From Gonatopus flavifemur (lineage: Eukaryota > Arthropoda > Insecta > Hymenoptera > Dryinidae), in assembly GCA_018340375.1 (NCBI GenBank), contig JAFFJZ010000001.1, positions 35,394,001 through 35,458,000 on the forward strand: a DNA stretch of 64,000 nucleotides, in the 5' to 3' direction. Within the stretch, counting starts at the first letter, position 1; each line of letters opens with the position of its first letter. The translations under genes and the position numbers were made by a program. Below are positions 57,425-64,000 of this stretch, piece after piece. The notes under the pieces were generated by a model. The model did no database searches. It was not told the DNA's origin and saw only the letters and a list, made by a program, of their open reading frames with translations.

Positions 57425-59396
57425 ACGCTCGATTAAAGTCAACCCTAGTGAAAATCACTCTAGAATGATTTCTGCTAGGGGAAATTCATGCCCCTATGGA
57501 ATGGATGTTCATGTTGATATATTTGAATACAGATTCCAAAATATGTTACTCAAAACGTTTAAAAGCTCATTTCTGGGTATTAGAATGGTGGAAGCGTTCT
57601 GCTCGCAACGCGTTCCGAAGGCCATACTGGAAGGTGACTGTTTAGCATGCTTCGAGGATTGAAGAAAATGTTGGCCTAAAGATATTGTATCAAAAGGGAA
57701 TTACTTTCAAGACAATGAAACAGATTTGGAAGGATGAATGAAGATTTTTTAAATAAAATACAAACTAGTCTGAATTTTTGGAATTCTAGTCAAGACTAGA
57801 AATCTATGAACACATTGAGAATCCAACCGAACAGTGAAAAAAATTAAACAAAGAATGAGGTATGCATCTGTATGGTAAAAATTTTTTGTCATTTTAGGCA
57901 TTATTTAATTGTTCAAATAATGATAGTTTATTAGATTTCTTTCCTTATAACCGCATTCTAACAAGAATTTTTCTTTCACCATTCACATAATAACAGTGTT
58001 TCTTTTTTCATTTTTCATTCTCCTTACACGTTTATTGCAGCAGCCTAACAAGGAGTTGATTTGGAAAGTCACATATTGTATATACCTGAAAACAACAGAA
58101 CTGTTGTACAACATCACGTTTGGAGCTCAATAAGAATGTACTCACTCGCGAACTGTATTTCTGTACAGAACGCATAAGATCAAGGGAAATAGATCAGTCT
58201 GATAATCTAAAAAAAGTCTAAGAACCCTTCTTCATATTTATTCTACGTTGGTTCGAATGTGAGAAAAATCATCCACGATAGATTCTATGGAATGTCCTAA
58301 AGGCAACTCTCGAAGATTCTCCACGATGCAACCAATTACACACTTTCTATACTTTGGCAACTGCACTTCTCGCGTTCCAAGAGACTCTCGAAGCCTAGAA
58401 AAACCATGACTCTGACGTTCGTTCATTCATTCATTCATTCTTTCGCTCGGCCATTTGCGAGTTATGGAATGACTTTCTAAAGTTCAGATCCGACGAATTT
58501 CATTTGCCAACAATAATAAACTCCGTTGACATTTACTCAAAATAATACTCCTCGATACGACCTCGTCCAATATACCCTCGACGCCCGAAGACAGCCGTAA
58601 AAAACTATTATCCTTTCGAGATAAGTGTTCGTGGAAACAGCCGAGATGAAAGAAGAGAAAAAAAAGGAACACGTTATTGTTACACCGATTGAAATGAGTC
58701 GAGATAATTACGACATAAAACTGTTGGTGTTCGGTGAGTGTATTTCTGACCAATCCAAAGGTAATCGATTGGAATTTCTTACGTACCACCTAGTATATAT
58801 GCACATCCGGCGTAGCCAGGCCAGGTTATACACCGTGTATAGCTTTCTTACTTCATTCATCGACGCATTCTGCGGCCTTTGAAGGTTACACGATTGCAGA
58901 AAGGAGCGGCGGGGCTGTGAGCCTAACAAGAATAAGCATACATATACTCTGTGTGAGTCCGTGCACCAACTAAAAGGTGCATTGCGTTCTCCAACTCGAC
59001 GACGCGACGGACACGAGAGAGGAAAAAGTTAACGCTCTCGAGAGTATTAATAAATGCGAGGAAACGTAAAGGCTATTACACCTATGGAGGAATTCGTACT
59101 TGAGAAAAATGAGTGACTAATACCCATTATACATTTAATATAATTAAATGTTCGACTTGTTAAATGGGGTCAATATATTCCACAAATGATACATATCTTC
59201 GATGATTCACGCGGAGATGTCATTGACGTTTTCACGTGACGTCAGATTGCTGTTATATACTAGTTGCATGTACACGGTACTTCATATGATATTATTATTC
59301 TCGCAACTTTCCATCCGTAGGAATGTTATCGAATCCAAACTATGACGAGGAGTACAACCAACAGCGATACAATTGATTTTTTTGGAAAAGTTTATG
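57425..59396. other. Unassigned 2-kb stretch
   Basis: No supported gene. A small hairpin lies at about 57437-57485 ('ctctagaatgatttctgc' region). A (TTCA)n microsatellite is at about 58422-58441. 58480-59060 is relatively rich in CG words and holds overlapping 85- and 101-codon frames on opposite strands, neither recognisable. Confidence 0.4.
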
Positions 59397-59398
59397 TA

Positions 59399-59649
59399 CA
59401 CTGAGAAAAAAAAGACTTGTAAAATTTACATCCCATTGAGTAAATATATGGATGATTTAGAATATAGTGCAAGTGACTACAATTTTAGTCGATTTTACAA
59501 CAACGAATGTTAAATATACCATAGCTGATGGGCATATTACATTCCATGCGGTAAAATCAACTAAAGTTGTAGTAGCTCGAATGATATTTTCAAATCGTCC
59601 AAATATTTACTCAACAAGAGGTAAATTTCACAACTTTTTTTTCTCGGTG
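59399..59649. mobile_element. MITE with CACTGAGAAAAAAAAG ends
   Basis: TA on both sides (59397-59398, 59650-59651). Ends CACTGAGAAAAAAAAGACTTG and AACTTTTTTTTCTCGGTG. The arms pair through 'gtaaatatatggatgattt' against 'tcgtccaaatatttac' and 'actacaattttagt' against 'actaaagttgtagt'. Confidence 0.75.
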
Positions 59650-59651
59650 TA

Positions 59652-60673
59652 TGAATAGATAAATAAATTACTTTCCGTTACAAATTAAATCATTCTGATT
59701 CACGGTGATAAGACATATGGACAATTGAATCTGAATGAAATTGAAGGCACTGAGATATCAAAGAGAGGACAACTTCATCGTAATCATTATTCTTTGAACT
59801 GGTTTCGATACAGGCCTCCTCCACTCGATTCTCCTCCTACCCAATCGTCTGGTTTCTTCATATAACTTTTACACCTTACGTTCCTCACCATCCGTTTACT
59901 ACACTTTTAACCTTGGCCTTCCTTCAGCTTTTTCTCCCTTAATTCAGCTTCCCATTATCGTCTTTTACATTCTTTCATATCCTAACGTATGTCCCATCAA
60001 CCTGTTCCCTCTAGTTTTATTTTTCTCTTTCATTACACACTCTCATCATCACCTTTTTTCAATGGAGAGAAGGGAGAACTGAAAAAGCCAATGATGACAG
60101 AGTGTACGATAAAATATCCAGTATGAAATTTCACACTCGTCTCATCATCGAAGTGGTTAATTCAAGTCCACTTTCAACATTCTTTCCTCTTTCGTCATTC
60201 AAGATTGGATTCTCTACCCTAAGAGCGGGAGAGGCGATAACAATTAATTCCCCATTACAATAATCATATTTTATGGGGTGTATTCAGTTTCTACCGGGAT
60301 TACGATAATGAAATGAAATGAAATTTTATTCGCCGTCTGAATCCCTCGGAGAGAAAATTCAGTCCGCGTGGAGGTGATTCTTAGGGTGAAAAATCATAAG
60401 TTTTCTAAAGAAATTCAGAGCTTTATCATCATATATACGTCAATGATGAAAAAACAGTTAAGAAAAGGGAACGATTTTTAAAAATTTTTATATGAGGTGA
60501 GGTGTTGTTCAGACTCAGACTGGCCGGAAGGACCAAGTATCAAAAAATTATTACTAATGAGAATGTTTTTTCTCCATTTCACACTTGGCTCTTAGGCTGC
60601 TCGGCTTCGAAACTTTGACTCCCCAAGCCAAATTTTTCCACAATCGAAATCCATACTTAAGGATACATTCCAA
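59652..60673. other. Unassigned DNA with pyrimidine-rich patches
   Basis: 59800-60060 is C+T-rich on the plus strand. No gene is recognised. 60305-60365 contains 'gaaatgaaatgaaattttat', a small repeat. Confidence 0.4.
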
Positions 60674-60674
60674 T

Positions 60675-60902
60675 CACTGAGAAAAATGTGTTTCGTAGGA
60701 CTAGCAATAAGTGAATTGTTGGAATTTTATTGTTGGATATACAATAATTTTTGTTCTTCTAACAACACATAGTTGTCTTGTTGACAATAAAATTGCCAAT
60801 TCAACAATCTGAAACGATATTTTCACGATTTTATTGTGGGTTGATATATAACAATATTTTATTGTCGATTGAGCAATATTATTGCTAGTTTTTTTCTCCG
60901 TG
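60675..60902. mobile_element. MITE with CACTGAG/CCGTG ends, rich in ACAATAAAATTG motifs
   Basis: Left CACTGAGAAAAATGTGTTTC, right TTTTTTTCTCCGTG; AT flanks both sides. The interior repeats 'ttttattgttgg', 'caataatttttg' and 'acaataaaattg'. Confidence 0.65.
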
Positions 60903-61054
60903 ATGTGAACGTCGGAAAAAATCATATTTTCAAGATTTTTTTTCTCGGAAACTATTGAATATAATCGAATAAACTTTTTTCCCCTTAAAGGTATAATCAA
61001 GGAGAGTTGAAAGAAATTTTTATTGGTCATAAAGAATATTTATTCATTCACTTA

Positions 61055-62032
61055 CAGAGGTGTGAAAATTATGAGAATAATTGTTAATTCCAAAATAACT
61101 CCAACTTTTGCCTCAGATTATGCGTTTATCTGTGGAGTACTAATTTGTCTTGTTGATATAATAGTTTTTCATCCTTCCATTTCTGAGGTTAATTATTATA
61201 ACAATTTTTCTTCCCAATCTTTTTTTAACTTCAATGATCTCAACACCTCGATCTCAAACTGAACAGTATGCGACGATAGATACCCGCTGGGAATTTAGAA
61301 TAGTTAACAACAAATTCCGACCGGGATTTTTATTGGTTTCATCGTAACTCAACTATTATTGCTTATCGTGTAGATAAATTTTATACAATGAAACACCAGT
61401 TCTTAATATCAAAATATTGCACATTGTTAATTATTTAAAGACATATGAAGATGCTCATACACTGAGAAAAAGGATTCGTTGACTCAAATGAGATTTGTTT
61501 ACAGTAAATAAATCGTATATTTGGATACGAGCAAAGAAATATTTACTAATATTCATTTGATCACATAGTTGTTGAATACACCACATATTTCTTTGAGTCA
61601 ACTTCATACCGACTATGATTCGATAGATCTGAATTTGACAAGAATTCATATTCATTTACATTAACTCCAATCACTTTGAATCAAATGAATGATTTGGTTA
61701 TAGTTAATAAATATGAATTTCTTGACTCAACACAATGTTTGGTTATAATCAATATGTCTTATTTGTATGAAATGATACTTCTTGAAAATGTTCAACCAAA
61801 TGCGTTGATTTGTCAGAAGGAAACCTTTTTCTCAGTGTAATGAAAAAGAACTTTGTACAAATGAGATTGTTATTTAGTAAACACGGAATATTCCTTCATT
61901 AAAAAATGGAGGGCTTGAGAACTATTTATATCAAGAAATAAAACCAGTACTCCACAAATGATTGCAGTCCCTTAAAGGAAAGTTGGAACAGTTTTGGAAA
62001 TCACAATTATTCTCATAATTTTCACACCTCTG
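61055..62032. mobile_element. Tc1-like non-autonomous element, interrupted
   Basis: TA on both sides. Perfect inverted ends of about 30 bases beginning CAGAGGTGTGAAAATTATGA, a style of end seen in Tc1-like elements. The interior is about 600 bp after removing the nested copy at 61460-61837. No transposase signature in any frame. Confidence 0.75.
61460..61837. mobile_element. CACTGAGAAAAAGG element, copy 2 (uninterrupted)
   Basis: 378 bp, TA at 61458-61459 and 61838-61839. Ends CACTGAGAAAAAGGATTCG and CCTTTTTCTCAGTG. Opposite orientation to 44689-45298. Inserted inside the Tc1-like element. Confidence 0.8.
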
Positions 62033-62034
62033 TA

Positions 62035-63064
62035 TAATATAGCATACGAGTGTTGAAAAAAATATAAATTTCTGTCTGCGGGGATGATTCCGGCTCTCCT
62101 AATGATCTGGAACAGAAAATCCAAGTACCTCAATTATTTTATTTGACCAAAAATTAACAAAATGGCGGCGGTCCTTGCAAAAGTGTAAAAAAAAACACCT
62201 CTTCGCGTCATAAATCAGGTGGAATTATAAGTTAAAATCAAAATATCAACAATTTTGAGGTACGGACGATAACAATGATAGTACTGAATACCGTGTTGAA
62301 ATTTGAATTCGTTACGATTAGTTGTTCTTGAGAAATCATCCCCGCAAGGTAATCCATAAAATCGTTCCAAAACTGGAACGTGCGCTGTTTGAGCCTTTTG
62401 TTTTGAAGCATTACAAAACAGAAAACACCTCAACCGAGTGTAGGATATCACTTTTATGAGTAATAACTATCGAGAAATGCTTCAAAAAAGAATTCAAATT
62501 TTCCAACCCATCACATTGGAATGTACCCTTTAAATGCGTAGCTATATTTTTATCCCTCCAGCATGGTTTGATCCCTGACTGCGATAGAATATAATTTATC
62601 ATGACCAAAGATTCTCCTGTGCAATGAAATGTGGTTAACTTCAACAAACACTTTGTGAAATAGAATGTAATAAGTGGTGTTAAGTAGAGGATGGTGAAGC
62701 GCGGAAAAGGAATAATGAAGTGTAAAAGCTAATGCCGAAGTTCAGAAGAATACATTAGGATCTGTTTGAATGTACTTCAGTCAAATAAAAACTAGTGAGG
62801 ACAGTGATTTTAGGGACAGAATATAAATGAGCTTCTAACGAGAATAATGAAATATAATTGAAAGCGATGAAGTTCATTGGGATTCTGCGAAGTGGATTTG
62901 AACGTAAATAATTCTATTGTGATCTATTGAAGTATATTGAAGAGTGTGATGCAAAGAATGGAATAATTATGTACAACTTGACCACGTACAAAGTTATTCG
63001 ACAGATCATAATATATTAAATGAAAGTCCGTTTTCTAGATTCATTTGATTCGTCTGGTTTCCAT
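62035..63064. other. Unassigned DNA
   Basis: Two overlapping 78-codon minus frames (62215-62451, 62411-62647) do not resemble any family I know. 62640-62960 is purine-rich ('gatggtgaagcg', 'gcgatgaagttc'), recalling the 'gaagcg' words of 31.5 kb. Confidence 0.4.
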
Positions 63065-63066
63065 CA

Positions 63067-63303
63067 CACCCAGAAAAATGGTTTACTTGAATATGAATCT
63101 ACTAGACATTTCATTGCATTCAATAAAATTTTACTTGATCTGAGTAAACTTTATTTGCAATGAATAAAAACTCATTTGGATGAAATGAATGTCTTATTTG
63201 AGCCAACTAAAACGCTAGTAGGTTCACATTCCAATAGAAATTTGGTTCATTCAAACAAACTTTAGTTAATCCGAGTAAATTCGAATATAAAATTTTCTCA
63301 GTG
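63067..63303. mobile_element. MITE with CACCCAGAAAAATGG / CTCAGTG ends, CA target
   Basis: CA on both sides (63065-63066, 63304-63305). The interior repeats 'aaactttatttg', 'aaactttagtt' and 'gagtaaa' words in both orientations. Confidence 0.65.
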
Positions 63304-63589
63304 CACTTTCTCTCCAAAAAGAAGGAGAGCTTGCTTTTCGAGCAAGGGTAGGGAAAGAATGTAGGTGGATAGGTTTCTCACTTTTAACAATTCAAAAAGT
63401 AAATTTCTCATTCTAATAAAAATCAATACCACCGTATTTGACGTGCAACAATATAAATTTATTCTCTAGTTATTGTGCTCTACACAGTCAAAAATTTTGT
63501 GTTAGAAATCGTCCACTCAAAATTTGTGTTGAAAATCAACACGGATGACTGTCGAATTGACAGATTTTTAATGTAAATTTAACACTTTT
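63304..63589. other. Unassigned DNA
   Basis: 'aaaattttgtgttagaaatc' and 'caaaatttgtgttgaaaatc' near 63495 and 63525 are a short direct repeat. No gene. Confidence 0.4.
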
Positions 63590-63754
63590 CACGGAAAAAA
63601 AGGAATCAGCTGTGGCAGCTACTCACTTTTTTTAGCACCTTTTTTTCAACGCTGTAGCTACAATAATTGCAGCTCTAGCTATTTTTTAGCTACCGCAGTG
63701 GGAAATTGTTTAGCTGTTGAATTTTCGCTGCGTCAGCTGCATTTCTCACTGCTA
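63590..63754. mobile_element. AGCTG/CAGCT MITE, copy 2, interrupted
   Basis: Starts CACGGAAAAAAAGGAATCAG and follows the element at 2229-2525 ('gcagctctagctatttttta', then 'cgcagtgggaaatt'), lacking about 60 bases of its middle. At 63754 it is cut by the next element, at a TA that is intact in copy 1 ('cttgctactaccgctg' near 2435). The remainder would lie beyond the window. Confidence 0.7.
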
Positions 63755-64000
63755 CACGCAGAGAAAAAAAGTTGCTAAAACAGCAAACCTCGAACATTTG
63801 CTTTGCTAATATGGTACAACTTGTTGCTGAATTAGCAAAGAATTAGAAAAGCAATCCGGAATTGTAGATATACAGACGGCTAGAAAATTTTGCTGGATTA
63901 GTAAATATCTTGCTAAAATAGCAATATTTTTGCTGTAACAGCAACCGTTTTGCTAATTTAGCAAAGCAGATTTTTCGAAATCGCTTTTTCAGCAAGAATT
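63755..64000. mobile_element. TTGCTGAAACAGCAA MITE, copy 2, cut by window end
   Basis: Starts CACGCAGAGAAAAAAAGTTG after TA (63753-63754). Collinear with 57159-57422 through 'cagacggctagaaaattttg' and 'tcttgctaaaatagcaa'. The last bases of the element are outside the window. Confidence 0.75.

Noticed and set aside
1..64000. Integrated bracovirus-type segment
   Set aside because: No gene of the known segment families and no excision-site-like repeats are visible. Everything identifiable is transposon-derived.

Overview
This window looks like AT-rich, repeat-dominated nuclear DNA of an insect. The evidence is two mariner-family (Tc1/mariner) transposase relics, a Ty3/gypsy-type LTR retrotransposon with a tRNA-Ser-like primer site and an arthropod-style TATA plus TCAGT start site, a degraded non-LTR retrotransposon reverse transcriptase, a pogo-like non-autonomous element, and dozens of short palindromic elements flanked by TA. 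Hymenoptera is my guess for the order, with low confidence. I recognise no host protein-coding gene, rRNA or functional tRNA. Most open reading frames here are chance frames in AT-rich DNA or antisense shadows of transposon genes.

Layout. 1-2.2 kb: no recognisable feature. 2.2-8.4 kb: a dense row of palindromic elements, several nested. 8.4-15 kb: mostly unassigned, with one nearly perfect 117-bp-arm hairpin at 10353-10620. 15.1-17.4 kb: a repeat carrying a small TA-flanked element and a mariner copy whose transposase is itself split by a 169-bp element. 17.4-24 kb: mostly unassigned, with two palindromic elements. 24.0-25.0 kb: a second, 3'-truncated mariner. 25.3-28.8 kb: an insertion nest at least three levels deep. 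29.7-32.5 kb: three more motif-rich foldback repeats. 32.7-33.3 kb: a second copy of the 15.5-17.4 kb repeat without the mariner, which serves as an empty-site control.

33486-44430 is the best preserved object. It is a 10.9-kb LTR retrotransposon on the minus strand with 2.1-kb LTRs, a 4-bp target duplication (ACCA), a primer-binding site, a polypurine tract, and an intact gag with seven CCHC zinc knuckles. A protease frame is reached through what looks like a textbook -1 ribosomal frameshift signal (GGGAAAC, immediate TAG, 7-nt spacer, 7-bp GC-rich hairpin). No reverse transcriptase, RNase H or integrase is visible. By eye the LTRs differ at only about four substitutions and four small indels, so it moved recently, presumably using enzymes supplied by another element.

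44.4-64 kb returns to unassigned DNA with scattered palindromic elements, a reverse-transcriptase relic at 50347-51810 split by a 227-bp element, and a 1.1-kb element carrying a tRNA-like sequence. A recurring theme is that many unrelated palindromic elements share only their outermost bases (CACGGAGAAAA or CACTGAGAAAA) and a 2-bp TA, sometimes CA, target duplication, as if one transposition machinery mobilises many different interiors. All repeat relationships were found by eye. Percent identities, copy numbers and family names need alignment.
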